64,000 nucleotides of DNA from Pacificoceanicola onchidii (GTDB lineage: Bacteria; Pseudomonadota; Alphaproteobacteria; Rhodobacterales; Rhodobacteraceae). Both the position numbers and the translations under genes were made by a program. How positions within the stretch are numbered: position 1 is the stretch's first letter; each line of letters starts with the position of its first letter. The DNA is taken from NCBI RefSeq assembly GCF_004804335.1, contig NZ_SRXY01000001.1, positions 248,001-312,000 of the forward strand. The letters run 5' to 3'. This document shows positions 7,926-15,900 of the stretch, in pieces. Below the pieces are notes generated by a model. It saw only the letters and a list, made by a program, of their open reading frames with translations. It did not search any database and had not been told where the DNA came from.

Positions 7926-7944
7926 TGGTAAACAATTCTTACCA
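7926..7944. promoter_or_regulatory. Possible GntR-type operator upstream of dld
   Basis: An inverted repeat TGGTAA (7926-7931) and TTACCA (7939-7944), separated by 7 bases, lies 70 bp before the dld start in the divergent region. TGGT...ACCA half-sites are typical of FadR-subfamily GntR regulators such as those controlling lactate, glycolate and pyruvate genes. No GntR gene is present in this window, so the regulator would act from elsewhere (inference). Confidence 0.45.
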
Positions 7945-8013
7945 AAACATCCATTTTGCGTCGCAGCCCCCTACCCGCCGCGGCTCAGCCATGCCTCCAG
8001 ACCGGGGACTCTT

Positions 8014-9693
8014 ATGACCAACCAAGACCTGATCGCCCGCTTCACCGACATCTGTGGCAGCAAACATGTGCTGACCAATCCCAAGGCCATGGAGCGCTAT
8101 TGCAAGGGCTTTCGCTCCGGCCAGGGCGCGGCCATCGCTGTGGTGCGGCCCGGCACGCTGCTGGAGCAATGGCAGGTGCTTCAGGCCTGCGTCGCGGCGG
8201 ACAAGATCGTGATCATGCAGGCCGCCAACACCGGGCTGACCGAAGGCTCGACGCCAAAGGGCAGCTATGACCGGGACGTGGTGGTGATGTCGACCAAACG
8301 CATGGACGAGATCAAGCTGCTGGACGGTGGCAAGCAGGTGCTGAGCTTCCCCGGCGCCACCCTGTTCCGGCTCGAACAGATGCTCGATCCGCTGGGCCGC
8401 CAGCCGCATTCGGTGATCGGGTCAAGCTGCATCGGCGCATCCATCGTCGGCGGGGTCTGCAACAACTCCGGCGGCGCGCTGATCGAACGCGGACCGAGCT
8501 ATACGGAGCTGTCGCTCTTTGCGCAGGTCACGGATCAGGGGCTGGAGCTGGTCAACCACCTCGGGATCGACCTCGGGGATACGCCCGAAGAGATCCTGAT
8601 GCGGCTTGAGAAAGGCGATTTCGACACCACCGGGCAAACCACCAACCTCAAGGCCTCCGACACCGGATATGTGGAGCGCGTGCGCGACGTGGACGCCGCC
8701 AGCCCGGCCCGCTTCAACGCTGACAAGCGGCGGCTCTACGAGGCGGCGGGCTGCGCGGGCAAGCTGGCGGTCTTTGCGGTGCGGCTCGACACCTACCCGA
8801 AAAACGACCGCGAACAGGTGTTTTATATCGGCACCAATGACACGAAGGTTCTGGGCAAACTGCGGCGCGACGTCCTCTCGGGGTTCGAAAACCTGCCGGT
8901 GAGCGGCGAGTATATGCACGCGGATTGCTTTGATATTTCAGAGCGGTACGGCAAGGACACGTTGGTGATGATCGACAAGCTCGGCACCGACCGCCTGCCG
9001 CTGTTCTTCGCGATCAAGGGCGCGGTGGATGCGCGGCTGAACAAACTGCCGCTGCTGCCGAAAAACCTGACCGATCACGTCATGCAAACCCTGTCGCGCG
9101 TCTGGCCCAAGGTGCTGCCGGATCGTGTCATGGCGTTCCGGCAACGCTATGAACACCACCTGATCCTGAAGATGAAAGACGGCGGCATCGAAGAGGCGGA
9201 GCGCTATCTCAAGGCGCATTTCGCGGAGCACGAAGGGGATTTCTTTGCCTGCACCCCGCGCGAGGGCAAGCTGGCCGGGCTGCACCGTTTCGCGGCGGCA
9301 GGCGCGGCGATCCGCTTTCACAACACGCATCTTGGCCAGTCCGAAGATGTGCTGGCGCTCGACATCGCCTTGCGGCGCAATGACGAAGACTGGTTCGAAG
9401 TGCTGCCCGAGGAGATCGACGCACAGATCACCCACAAGCTCTACTACGGGCATTTCTTCTGCCACGTGCTGCATCAGGATTACATCGTGAAGAAGGGCGT
9501 GGACGCGAAGGCGTTGAAGGCGCAAATGCTGGAAATCCTCGACCAGCGCGGCGCGGAATACCCGGCGGAGCACAACGTCGGGCACCTGTACAAAGCCAAA
9601 CCGGATCTCGCCGCCTTCTACCAGAGCATCGACCCGACGAACTCGCTCAACCCCGGCCTTGGCAAGATGAGCCGCAACAAGCATTATCAGTGA
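8014..9693 (+). CDS. dld: Quinone-dependent D-lactate dehydrogenase
   Basis: A 559-residue FAD enzyme that oxidises D-lactate to pyruvate and passes electrons to the quinone pool at the inner membrane face. It matches the E. coli-type Dld in length and organisation: an N-terminal FAD-binding domain with NTGLTEGSTPKG at about 72-83 and IGSSCIGASIVGGVCNNSGG near 140, a membrane-binding middle domain, and the characteristic C-terminus NSLNPGLGKMSRNKHY. The ATG at 8014 is chosen because upstream in-frame sequence is promoter-like and lacks similarity to the family. It lies divergent to the M48-like gene with a GntR-type inverted repeat between. A different, GlcD/DLD-type enzyme is encoded at 59559-60932. 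Confidence 0.95.
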   Translation: MTNQDLIARFTDICGSKHVLTNPKAMERYCKGFRSGQGAAIAVVRPGTLLEQWQVLQACVAADKIVIMQAANTGLTEGSTPKGSYDRDVVVMSTKRMDEIKLLDGGKQVLSFPGATLFRLEQMLDPLGRQPHSVIGSSCIGASIVGGVCNNSGGALIERGPSYTELSLFAQVTDQGLELVNHLGIDLGDTPEEILMRLEKGDFDTTGQTTNLKASDTGYVERVRDVDAASPARFNADKRRLYEAAGCAGKLAVFAVRLDTYPKNDREQVFYIGTNDTKVLGKLRRDVLSGFENLPVSGEYMHADCFDISERYGKDTLVMIDKLGTDRLPLFFAIKGAVDARLNKLPLLPKNLTDHVMQTLSRVWPKVLPDRVMAFRQRYEHHLILKMKDGGIEEAERYLKAHFAEHEGDFFACTPREGKLAGLHRFAAAGAAIRFHNTHLGQSEDVLALDIALRRNDEDWFEVLPEEIDAQITHKLYYGHFFCHVLHQDYIVKKGVDAKALKAQMLEILDQRGAEYPAEHNVGHLYKAKPDLAAFYQSIDPTNSLNPGLGKMSRNKHYQ

Positions 9694-9748
9694 GGGGGGC
9701 AAGAAATCGCCAGCCCCTCGGCGCGCAGTTGTAGGGTGAAGTCGTTGA

Positions 9749-10165
9749 ATGGCTACAGTTGATGGCAGCACGTTTCGCGCCCTGCCCGGCGCAAGATCGG
9801 TTATTCAATGGTTTGGCCGCGTCCCAAGGTTTCACGATGCCGAACTCTTCGCACATGATGTGTCACCGGATGCTCCGGGGTTTCTGAAGCTTCACAGCTG
9901 GACAATGACAGACCGTGTGGACACAAGCGGGGTCTTTGTCTGCGAAAACCACGCGGTGGTTACCTTCACGTTTGACCGCATCACTGCCCTGTCGCTCGAA
10001 GACACGGACACGGATGGCATTGTCGGCTCATTGCAGGTCATCGCCTTGCCCGGCGGCTCCGGCCGCCGCGTTGTCTGGGACAACAGCTGGGGCGTGTGGG
10101 GATGGGTGGAAGGGCGGGGCCTTTCGCTGGAGCTGACGCCGGGAGAGCCGTCGATCAATGCGTGA
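9749..10165 (+). CDS. Small protein resembling immunity protein 50 family
   Basis: A 138-residue cytoplasmic protein. The pattern SVIQWFGRVPRFHDAEL near residues 17-33, a TFTFDRITALSLED strand pair in the middle, and IVGSLQVIAL afterwards recall the Imm50 family of toxin-neutralising proteins (resemblance by eye only). The C-terminal WDNSWGVWGWVEGRGLSLEL also suits that beta-rich fold. An AGGGTGAAG ribosome-binding site precedes the ATG by about 7 bases. No polymorphic toxin is visible nearby, so it would be an orphan immunity gene or a housekeeping relative. The gene converges with the next one, with a 1-bp gap between stop codons. Confidence 0.5.
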   Translation: MATVDGSTFRALPGARSVIQWFGRVPRFHDAELFAHDVSPDAPGFLKLHSWTMTDRVDTSGVFVCENHAVVTFTFDRITALSLEDTDTDGIVGSLQVIALPGGSGRRVVWDNSWGVWGWVEGRGLSLELTPGEPSINA

Positions 10166-10166
10166 C

Positions 10167-10649
10167 TTAATACCCGCCCGTCCAAACAACCTGCCTTCCA
10201 TCCAAACCGTACGTCATCAACGCCCGCACTGGATCGTAACGGAACCAGACATGGTGGCGGCCATTCTCTTCCGTAAGAACGACCGGTTTGCCAAGCGCTT
10301 CCCCAATGTCTGCCATAAAGGCCAAAACCTGTGACGCCTGGGCCGGGGTTGAGACGTCATCCGGCGCAACATCCAGCTCGATTTCCCCGACCGTGAAGGC
10401 ATGGCAGTTCACAGCAATGCCGTTCAGGTCAATCCGGAACAGATGCTGCGCATCTCCTCGAAACAGATCGGTGCAGTCTTTCGGGAACGGCCTCTTCTCA
10501 CCTTTCCGAAAATACCCCGCACCCTGCGCCCGCAAGGCCTCGACCAACCGTGCCCAGTCCGCCTCTGTCGCCTCAAAGACATAGTTGTCACGAAGACTCC
10601 CGTCGATGTGAAAGGCCTGCATCATGTCCGGCTCGACGCCCCACGCCAT
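10167..10649 (-). CDS. Conserved protein of unknown function
   Basis: A 160-residue soluble protein read from the ATG at 10649, which has a good AAGGAG ribosome-binding site 7 bases upstream. A longer reading would overlap the upstream gene's terminator and end, so it is rejected. Recognisable phrases are DLFRGDAQHLFRIDLNGIAVNCHAFTV (its core RIDLNGIAVNCHAF) and ENGRHHVWFRYDP. It looks like an alpha/beta protein with no signal peptide or membrane segment. I do not recognise the family. It sits between a terminator and the convergent immunity-like gene; because small two-gene toxin/immunity arrangements often look like this, a link between the two is possible but not supported by sequence. Confidence 0.7.
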   Translation of the reverse strand: MAWGVEPDMMQAFHIDGSLRDNYVFEATEADWARLVEALRAQGAGYFRKGEKRPFPKDCTDLFRGDAQHLFRIDLNGIAVNCHAFTVGEIELDVAPDDVSTPAQASQVLAFMADIGEALGKPVVLTEENGRHHVWFRYDPVRALMTYGLDGRQVVWTGGY

Positions 10650-10690
10650 TCCATGTCTCCTTTTGCCCGGACCCTCATCCCCGCCCCACG

Positions 10691-10719
10691 AAAAAGCCCC
10701 GGCCAATGCGACCGGGGCT
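10691..10719 (-). terminator. Rho-independent terminator after the DUF1013 gene
   Basis: On the minus strand, AGCCCCGG and CCGGGGCT form an 8-bp stem around a 9-base loop, followed by a T-run (aaaaa at 10691-10695 on the plus strand). It lies 25 bp after the DUF1013 stop codon. Confidence 0.8.
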
Positions 10720-10743
10720 TCTGTTTGTCGCGAAGGACGCGGC

Positions 10744-11505
10744 TTACTTGTCGTCTTCGTCGTCCTCTTCATCCCCACCCGAGGGCAAGTTGAAGAAGCT
10801 GTCGGCGTCTGCAAAATCGCTGTCGCTGCGGGTGTCTTCGTCGTCGTCCTCGCCGCGCGGATCGGAGAGGCTGAAGCTTTCCAGACCTTCGATGGCGGAC
10901 GGCAGGCGCGGCTCGGCGTCCATCTCGAGGCTTTGCTCGGTGGAGACCAGCTTGCGGCGCTCGTCATCGGTCATGACCGCATCCTTGTTCTTCGCTGCCT
11001 TGGCCACGGCGGCATCCAGCTCGGACTGCTTGCACAGGCCAAGCGCAACCGGGTCAATCGGCTGCATGTTCTGGATGTTCCAGTGGGTGCGCTCGCGGAT
11101 CGACTGGATCGTCGGCTTGGTGGTGCCGACCAGCTTGGCAATCTGGCTGTCGGCCAGCTCCGGGTGGAACTTGACCAGCCAGAGGATCGCGTTCGGGCGG
11201 TCCTGACGCTTGGAGAGCGGCGTGTAACGCGGACCGCGGCGCTTCTCTTCGTCTTGCGCGGCGGCGTTGTACTTGAGCTTCATCTTGTAGAGCGGGTTCT
11301 TCTCGGCCTGGTCGATCTCGTCCTGAACCAGCTGGTTGTTGGCGATGGGGTCAAAGCCCTTGACGCCCGCCGCAACGTCGCCATCGGCGATGCCCTGAAT
11401 TTCCAGCTCGTGGAACCCGGTGAAGTCCGCGATCTGCTTGAAGCTGAGCGTGGTGTTGTCGACCAGCCAGACGGCGGTCGCCTTGGGGTGCAGAAGTTTG
11501 GCCAT
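10744..11505 (-). CDS. DUF1013 family protein (TrcR-type cell-cycle regulator)
   Basis: A 253-residue protein starting MAKLLHPKATAVWLVDNTTL, typical of DUF1013, an alphaproteobacterial family that databases name cell-cycle transcriptional regulator TrcR (established name; function not shown here). A helix-turn-helix-like segment SDSQIAKLVGTTKPTIQSIRE, here reading LADSQIAKLVGTTKPTIQSI, lies in the middle (about 125-145). The C-terminal ~60 residues are strongly acidic, ending GGDEEDDEDDK, a likely disordered tail. The ATG at 11505 has a GGAGG ribosome-binding site 5 bases upstream. The gene is transcribed alone, bounded downstream by a terminator and divergent to the RNase T2 gene. Confidence 0.9.
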   Translation of the reverse strand: MAKLLHPKATAVWLVDNTTLSFKQIADFTGFHELEIQGIADGDVAAGVKGFDPIANNQLVQDEIDQAEKNPLYKMKLKYNAAAQDEEKRRGPRYTPLSKRQDRPNAILWLVKFHPELADSQIAKLVGTTKPTIQSIRERTHWNIQNMQPIDPVALGLCKQSELDAAVAKAAKNKDAVMTDDERRKLVSTEQSLEMDAEPRLPSAIEGLESFSLSDPRGEDDDEDTRSDSDFADADSFFNLPSGGDEEDDEDDK

Positions 11506-11663
11506 GCGTGCCTCCGTGCAAACGCTTGTGAAACGGCAATATTTCGCTCCTCGCCTCAATCCGGTGTGCCGGATCAGGGCGGCCCCGCTTTTCCGGGACG
11601 AGTTGCCGTTGTAGGGAAACCTGAAGGCTCTATAGTCCCATTGAGCCAAAGAAGGAAGAGAAA

Positions 11664-12299
11664 ATGCGTGTGGTTCTGGTTTGGGCGTTGGCGCTCTGGG
11701 CGGGGATGGTTTCGGCCGAGGGCGAAAAGGCCGGGGAGTTTGATTATTACGTGCTGTCGCTGTCGTGGTCGCCCACATGGTGCGCTCTGGAAGGCGACGG
11801 GCGGGGTTCACCGCAATGCGACGCGGAGGCGGATTTCGGCTGGGTCATGCATGGGCTCTGGCCGCAGTACCACCGCGGCTGGCCGTCCTACTGCCGCACC
11901 GACGCGCGCCAGCCCTCGCGGGCCATGACAGCAGAGATGGCGGATATCATGGGCACGTCGGGGCTGGCTTGGTACCAGTGGAAGAAACACGGGGTGTGCT
12001 CGGGGCTCTCAGCGCCGGACTACTTCGCCCTTGCACGGCAGGCGTATGAGAGCATCACGCGGCCAGCGGTGTTCCGCAAACTCGACAAGGCGGTGACCCT
12101 GCCCGCGTCGCTGGTGGAGGAAGCCTTCCTGAAGGACAACCCCGGGCTGGAGCCGGACATGCTGACAATCACCTGCAAGGCAGGCCGCATCCAGGAGGCG
12201 CGCGTGTGTTTGTCCAAAGAGCTCGACCCCGTGCCTTGCGGGCGCGACGTGGTGAAAGACTGCTCCATGAAAGACGCCCTCTTCGCCCCAATTCCCTGA
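11664..12299 (+). CDS. Secreted ribonuclease T2 family protein
   Basis: A 211-residue endoribonuclease with an N-terminal signal peptide (cleavage likely after about residue 18, VSA). Both catalytic segments are intact: CAS1 HGLWPQ at 63-68 and CAS2 YQWKKHGVC at 104-112, giving the two histidines, the Lys and the acidic or Trp partners expected. Several cysteines suit periplasmic disulfides. The enzyme should cut single-stranded RNA in the periplasm or outside the cell, probably to scavenge nucleotides or phosphate; a cyclic-nucleotide phosphodiesterase for the next step is encoded at 44291. GGAAGAG provides a ribosome-binding site. It appears to be a single-gene unit. Confidence 0.93.
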   Translation: MRVVLVWALALWAGMVSAEGEKAGEFDYYVLSLSWSPTWCALEGDGRGSPQCDAEADFGWVMHGLWPQYHRGWPSYCRTDARQPSRAMTAEMADIMGTSGLAWYQWKKHGVCSGLSAPDYFALARQAYESITRPAVFRKLDKAVTLPASLVEEAFLKDNPGLEPDMLTITCKAGRIQEARVCLSKELDPVPCGRDVVKDCSMKDALFAPIP

Positions 12300-12391
12300 C
12301 CGTTCTCAAAAGGAGCGCCTTTCAGCGCACATTGATCACTGGGGGCGTGGCCCCCAGACCCCACTTGGGGCTTCGCCCCGCCCTGCGGGCT

Positions 12392-12419
12392 CCCCAGGAT
12401 ATTTTTGGCACAAAGAAAC
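12392..12419 (+). repeat. 28-bp intergenic repeat (GGTATTTTTGGCCCAAAGAA family), copy 1
   Basis: The core ggatatttttggcacaaaga, extended left by cccca, follows a GC-rich hairpin block (ggggcttcgcccc). The same core recurs at 12548-12572 (reverse), 20321, 44130 and 57611 (reverse). It forms an inverted pair with the 12548 copy about 130 bp away. Confidence 0.8.
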
Positions 12420-12438
12420 ACGGTGTTAACCTTAATCG

Positions 12439-12538
12439 GCCACCCTGCGGGCACGGTACAGGCGGGGACGCCGATGACCGTGCACGAAGAAGCCTTGGCT
12501 TCCGACCCGCCACCGAGCAATCGGGGCGGGTCTTTTTG
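12439..12538 (+). ncRNA. Possible small RNA or short leader transcript with strong terminator
   Basis: A promoter-like TTGGCA (12405-12410), 16-base spacer and TAACCT (12427-12432) precede about 100 bases that end in a strong intrinsic terminator: GACCCGCC (12504-12511) pairs with GGCGGGTC (12525-12532), followed by five Ts. Inside lies a 21-codon frame, ATG at 12474 to TGA at 12539, whose last codons are the terminator itself (peptide ending PPPSNRGGSF). Such overlap is typical of leader peptides, but the next gene lies on the opposite strand, so nothing downstream would be attenuated. It may be a free small RNA, or a displaced leader, or just a terminator for RNase T2. Confidence 0.4.
12504..12537 (+). 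terminator. Rho-independent terminator
   Basis: Eight-base-pair perfect GC-rich stem with a 13-base loop and a TTTTT tail at 12533-12537. It works only in the plus direction. It could end either the possible small RNA or read-through from RNase T2, about 200 bp upstream. Confidence 0.85.
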
Positions 12539-12547
12539 ATCGCCCTT

Positions 12548-12572
12548 GTTTCTTTGTGCCAGAAATATCCCC
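12548..12572 (-). repeat. 28-bp intergenic repeat, copy 2 (reverse)
   Basis: The reverse complement reads ggatatttctggcacaaaga followed by aac, one mismatch from copy 1. Together copies 1 and 2 bracket the possible small RNA as inverted repeats. Confidence 0.8.
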
Positions 12573-12621
12573 GCCGGAGGCATACCCGGCCACCCTCCGC
12601 AACAACGATAAAGAGCCGGGC

Positions 12622-13269
12622 TCATGTTTCGAAACTGTACCCGAAGCGTGTGATATCCTCGGCGCAGATATCCGCCACGTGATCCGCGAGCCCCTCATCA
12701 TAGTAGTCCTGATACCTGCGGCGGTGCGAGCGGTTTTCGTGGGGAATATCAAGACGGAAGCCAAGGAGCGCCCAAAGTCTCTCTGCGTCCTCGGCAAGAT
12801 GTTCGAGCCGCAGGCAGTAGGCCGGGTGCTCTGCCCCGGCCGCGTCGGTGAGGTAGCGGCGCACGGGCCAGCCGCGGATCGTCTGGACCGTGTGATCGTG
12901 GTGAAGGAAGTCTGCGAAGCCGAGCGTTTTGGCAAGCGTGACGGCCGCGTGGTCAAAGCCTTGCTGGCCGAGCCAGTGGTAGTAGCTCACCATCCGGTCC
13001 CAGGGATTGCGCACAAGGGTGACAATCTGCAGCCCGGCAATCTCTTGAGGGCTCAGGATCCCGTCGATATCTGCCAAACTCGCGTGTTTCCAGAGCCGTC
13101 CCGCCGGTGTCAGCCCTTTCAGCCGCCCACGGCGTTTCAAGGCTTTTGGCGTGTCGCCAATCAGGATGTCATCCTTGTGCGCGCGGCTCTCAAGGGCCAG
13201 CGCCAGCGAGGTGCCGCCGGTTTTGGGGATGTGCACGAAGATATAGCCGCGGCCGGGAGAAATGATCAT
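12622..13269 (-). CDS. Sulfotransferase family protein
   Basis: A 215-residue protein with the two cofactor signatures of PAPS-dependent sulfotransferases: the 5'-phosphosulfate loop IFVHIPKTGGTSL at about 10-22, and the 3'-phosphate segment VRNPWDRMVSYY at about 86-97. These place it in the sulfotransferase family 2 group that, in bacteria, modifies carbohydrates, lipids or proteins. No signal peptide is present, so it acts in the cytoplasm. The acceptor is unknown; no sulfate activation or polysaccharide genes lie nearby. It is divergent to the acyl-CoA ligase. Membership is secure, specificity is not. Confidence 0.85.
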   Translation of the reverse strand: MIISPGRGYIFVHIPKTGGTSLALALESRAHKDDILIGDTPKALKRRGRLKGLTPAGRLWKHASLADIDGILSPQEIAGLQIVTLVRNPWDRMVSYYHWLGQQGFDHAAVTLAKTLGFADFLHHDHTVQTIRGWPVRRYLTDAAGAEHPAYCLRLEHLAEDAERLWALLGFRLDIPHENRSHRRRYQDYYDEGLADHVADICAEDITRFGYSFET

Positions 13270-13350
13270 GTTGTCTGTCTACCGCAAATCGGACTTTTCA
13301 CCAGTTGAAACCCTCGTCATTATCCCCCGAAATCTGACGGGAGGGACGAT

Positions 13351-14976
13351 ATGGGTTGGATGCGCGATGAGACCGGTCTTGGCAAGCGGGCAGCGAATTA
13401 TGTGCCGCTGACGCCGCTGTCCTTTCTGAAGCGTGCGGTTGGCATCTGGCCGGATCATCCGGCGGTGGTCTATGGCGCGCATCGCAAGAGTTATGCCGAG
13501 TATGCGGAGCGGGTGAGCCGTCTGGCTTCGGCTCTGTCCAAGCTCGGGGTGGCTTCGGGAGATGTGGTGGCAACGATCCTGCCGAACATCCCGGCGCAGG
13601 CCGAAGCGCATTTCGGAGTGCCCGCCTGCGGGGCAGTCCTGAACGCCATCAACACGCGGCTTGATCCCGATACGGTCGCCTACATTCTAGACCACGGCGA
13701 GGCCAAGGTTGTCCTGTGCGATCCGCAGTTCCTGCCCATGCTGGCCGAGGCGGTCGAGCGCATGGACGGCCCCGCCCCGCAGATCATCGAAGTGGCGGAT
13801 GATCAGGCCGGGGTGCACGGGCATGGCCATTACACAGAGTACGAGGCGCTGCTGGCCTCAGGTGATCCGGATTTCGACTGGGTCATGCCGGAGGACGAGT
13901 GGGAAAGCATTGCGCTCAACTATACCTCCGGCACCACCGGGCGGCCCAAGGGTGTCGTCTACCATCACCGGGGGGCTTATCTGAACGCCATGGGGCAGGT
14001 GCTCAGCTGGCGCATGACGCTGCATCCGAAGTACCTGACCATCGTGCCGCTGTTCCATTGCAACGGCTGGTGCCACACTTGGATGATGCCCGCGCTTGGC
14101 GGCACGGTCATCTGCTGCCGAGACATCACCGCGCCTGCGATTTTTGACGCGATTGCCGATGAGGGCGTCACCCATTTTGGCGGTGCGCCAATTGTGCTGA
14201 ATACGCTTGTGAATGCGCCGGAGGAGCAAAAGCGCGATTTCGATCACGTCGTAGAGGTCTTTACCGCGGGCGCGCCCCCGGCCCCGGCGACGCTGGCCAA
14301 GATCGAGCCGATGGGCTTCAACGTCACGCAGGTCTACGGGCTGACCGAGGTCTATGGCCCGGCGACGGAATGCACCTGGAAAGACGAGTGGGAGCCGCTG
14401 GAAGGCGCAGACCGCGCGGCGATCAAGGCACGGCAGGGCGTGGCGATGCCCTTCATGGAGGAGGTGGTTGTCACCAACGAGGCTTTGGCCCCGGTCACCC
14501 GCGACAGCGAAACCAAGGGTGAGATCATGTTCCGGGGCAACGGCGTGATGAAAGGCTACCTGAAGAATGAGGCCGCGACGGAAGAGGCCTTTGCGGGCGG
14601 CTATTTCCACTCCGGCGACATCGCCATCCAGCACCCGGACAGCTACGTGCAGATCGCGGATCGGGCCAAGGACATCATCATCTCGGGTGGCGAGAATATC
14701 TCATCAGTCGAGGTTGAAGGTTGCCTGATGAACCATGACGCGGTGCTGCTCTGCGCCGTGGTGGCCAAGCCCGATGAGAAATGGGGCGAGGTGCCCTGCG
14801 CTTTTGTCGAGCTGAAAGACGGGCATGAGGTGTCCGAGTCGGACCTGATCGCCTTTGCCCGCGAGAGGCTGGCCGGGTTCAAGACGCCCAAACAGGTGGT
14901 GTTTATGGAACTTCCCAAAACTTCGACAGGCAAAATTCAGAAGTTCGAACTAAGGAGCGTGGCCAAGGGGCTCTGA
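13351..14976 (+). CDS. AMP-forming acyl-CoA ligase, DmdB-like
   Basis: A 541-residue ANL-superfamily enzyme that activates a carboxylic acid with ATP and CoA. The P-loop YTSGTTGRPKG sits at about 191-201, the adenine region YGLTEVYGP near 330, and the catalytic lysine in PKTSTGKIQKF near 527. Length and the phrase LFHCNGWCHTWMMP fit medium-chain and methylmercaptopropionate-CoA ligases (DmdB), which are common in roseobacters for breakdown of DMSP. DmdC or DmdD genes are not adjacent, so the substrate could equally be another short or branched acid. GGGAGGG precedes the ATG. Transcribed alone and followed by an inverted-repeat element. Confidence 0.88.
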   Translation: MGWMRDETGLGKRAANYVPLTPLSFLKRAVGIWPDHPAVVYGAHRKSYAEYAERVSRLASALSKLGVASGDVVATILPNIPAQAEAHFGVPACGAVLNAINTRLDPDTVAYILDHGEAKVVLCDPQFLPMLAEAVERMDGPAPQIIEVADDQAGVHGHGHYTEYEALLASGDPDFDWVMPEDEWESIALNYTSGTTGRPKGVVYHHRGAYLNAMGQVLSWRMTLHPKYLTIVPLFHCNGWCHTWMMPALGGTVICCRDITAPAIFDAIADEGVTHFGGAPIVLNTLVNAPEEQKRDFDHVVEVFTAGAPPAPATLAKIEPMGFNVTQVYGLTEVYGPATECTWKDEWEPLEGADRAAIKARQGVAMPFMEEVVVTNEALAPVTRDSETKGEIMFRGNGVMKGYLKNEAATEEAFAGGYFHSGDIAIQHPDSYVQIADRAKDIIISGGENISSVEVEGCLMNHDAVLLCAVVAKPDEKWGEVPCAFVELKDGHEVSESDLIAFARERLAGFKTPKQVVFMELPKTSTGKIQKFELRSVAKGL

Positions 14977-14978
14977 CA

Positions 14979-15100
14979 AATTCTTTTTAGAGCGTTTCCA
15001 GTTATGATTGGATCACCAATGCTCTGTCACGCTTCGCATTCTCAAGCCATTGGTGATGCTTGTTGATTCTATGTAAACTGGAAACGCTGTAAAGAATTTG
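14979..15100. repeat. MITE-like inverted-repeat element
   Basis: Terminal inverted repeats of about 25 bp: left caaattctttttag (14979-) continuing agcgtttccagtt at 14991-15003; right aactggaaacgct at 15076-15088 then aaagaatttg. They differ by a 2-base gap. A nested inverted pair, atcaccaatg and cattggtgat, lies inside. No coding capacity in 122 bp. It sits between two convergent genes and could fold as a long hairpin that also ends transcription from either side. Confidence 0.75.
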
Positions 15101-15133
15101 ACCCGGAATTTTCTTAAATTCCGGCGCCCGGCC

Positions 15134-15814
15134 TCAAGGGCACGGCACAATTGGCGCAGTCCAGCTTTCGGTGACAAAGGCGAGGCTGGCCTCTCCGGCC
15201 ATGTCCGTCTGTTTGAGCACCATGACCCGGTCAGAGGTCAGCGCCACCGGCACGCTTTCCGGCACGGCGCAGGCCAGATCGTAGAGCGTGGCATCCATGT
15301 TGCGCACGTTGACCGGGTTGCTCAGCCGACAAGTCGAGCCGCAGATCGCCAGCCGCCCACCCTTGAATGGGGAAAGCGCCCCGTCACAGCCTTCGATGGC
15401 GCGCTCGACGCAAAGACCATCGAGCGGCGAGGAACTCGTCAGCCAGTTCAGGCTGACCGCATTCATGTTGGAGGTCGGGAAGAAATCGCAGGGCAGCCCG
15501 TCCGGCAAGGTGTTGCAGGTGATGTTTTCGTGCTGCTCTTTCGGCAGGACCACGTCATTGACCAGAATGGAAATGGTGCTCGTGCCGCCCGAGACGTCCT
15601 CCTGCACGTGCATGCCGTTGGCATAGCCCGCCGAAGCCTGGTTCGCAGTGGAACACAGGTAGGTCTGGGTGGTCTCGGCGCAGGCGCTGTCGATGCAGAT
15701 GCGCGCGCGCGGCGGCGTTGTGCTTTCGGTGAAATCGACACAGCCCGCAACGGCGGGGCTTGCGCCCGTGAGGGCGAGAGCGGCGAAGGCAATCCATGGG
15801 GTGTGCAAGGGCAT
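15134..15814 (-). CDS. Secreted cysteine-rich protein of unknown function
   Basis: A 226-residue protein with a clear signal peptide (PWIAFAALALTGASPAVAG, cleavage about residue 23). The mature part holds about a dozen cysteines spread along the chain (for example CIDSACAETTQTYLC and CGSTC), so it is probably a disulfide-stabilised periplasmic or extracellular beta-rich protein. I recognise no domain or catalytic motif. It converges with the acyl-CoA ligase and lies 87 bp downstream of the LacI-type regulator on the same strand, which may mean shared transcription, though the two need not be related in function. Confidence 0.75.
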   Translation of the reverse strand: MPLHTPWIAFAALALTGASPAVAGCVDFTESTTPPRARICIDSACAETTQTYLCSTANQASAGYANGMHVQEDVSGGTSTISILVNDVVLPKEQHENITCNTLPDGLPCDFFPTSNMNAVSLNWLTSSSPLDGLCVERAIEGCDGALSPFKGGRLAICGSTCRLSNPVNVRNMDATLYDLACAVPESVPVALTSDRVMVLKQTDMAGEASLAFVTESWTAPIVPCP

Positions 15815-15900
15815 GTCCTGACAGTCTTATTGCGCGCGGGCCTATGGGACCCGAATTTGACGCCAGAACGCCGGGAAGGTCAATTGCGGGTTGGTTAGGG

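Noticed and set aside
12474-12539. The 21-codon frame inside the terminated transcript as a real peptide gene
   Set aside because: Only a weak G-rich site precedes it and there is no run of one amino acid as in known leader peptides; kept only as part of the small RNA candidate.
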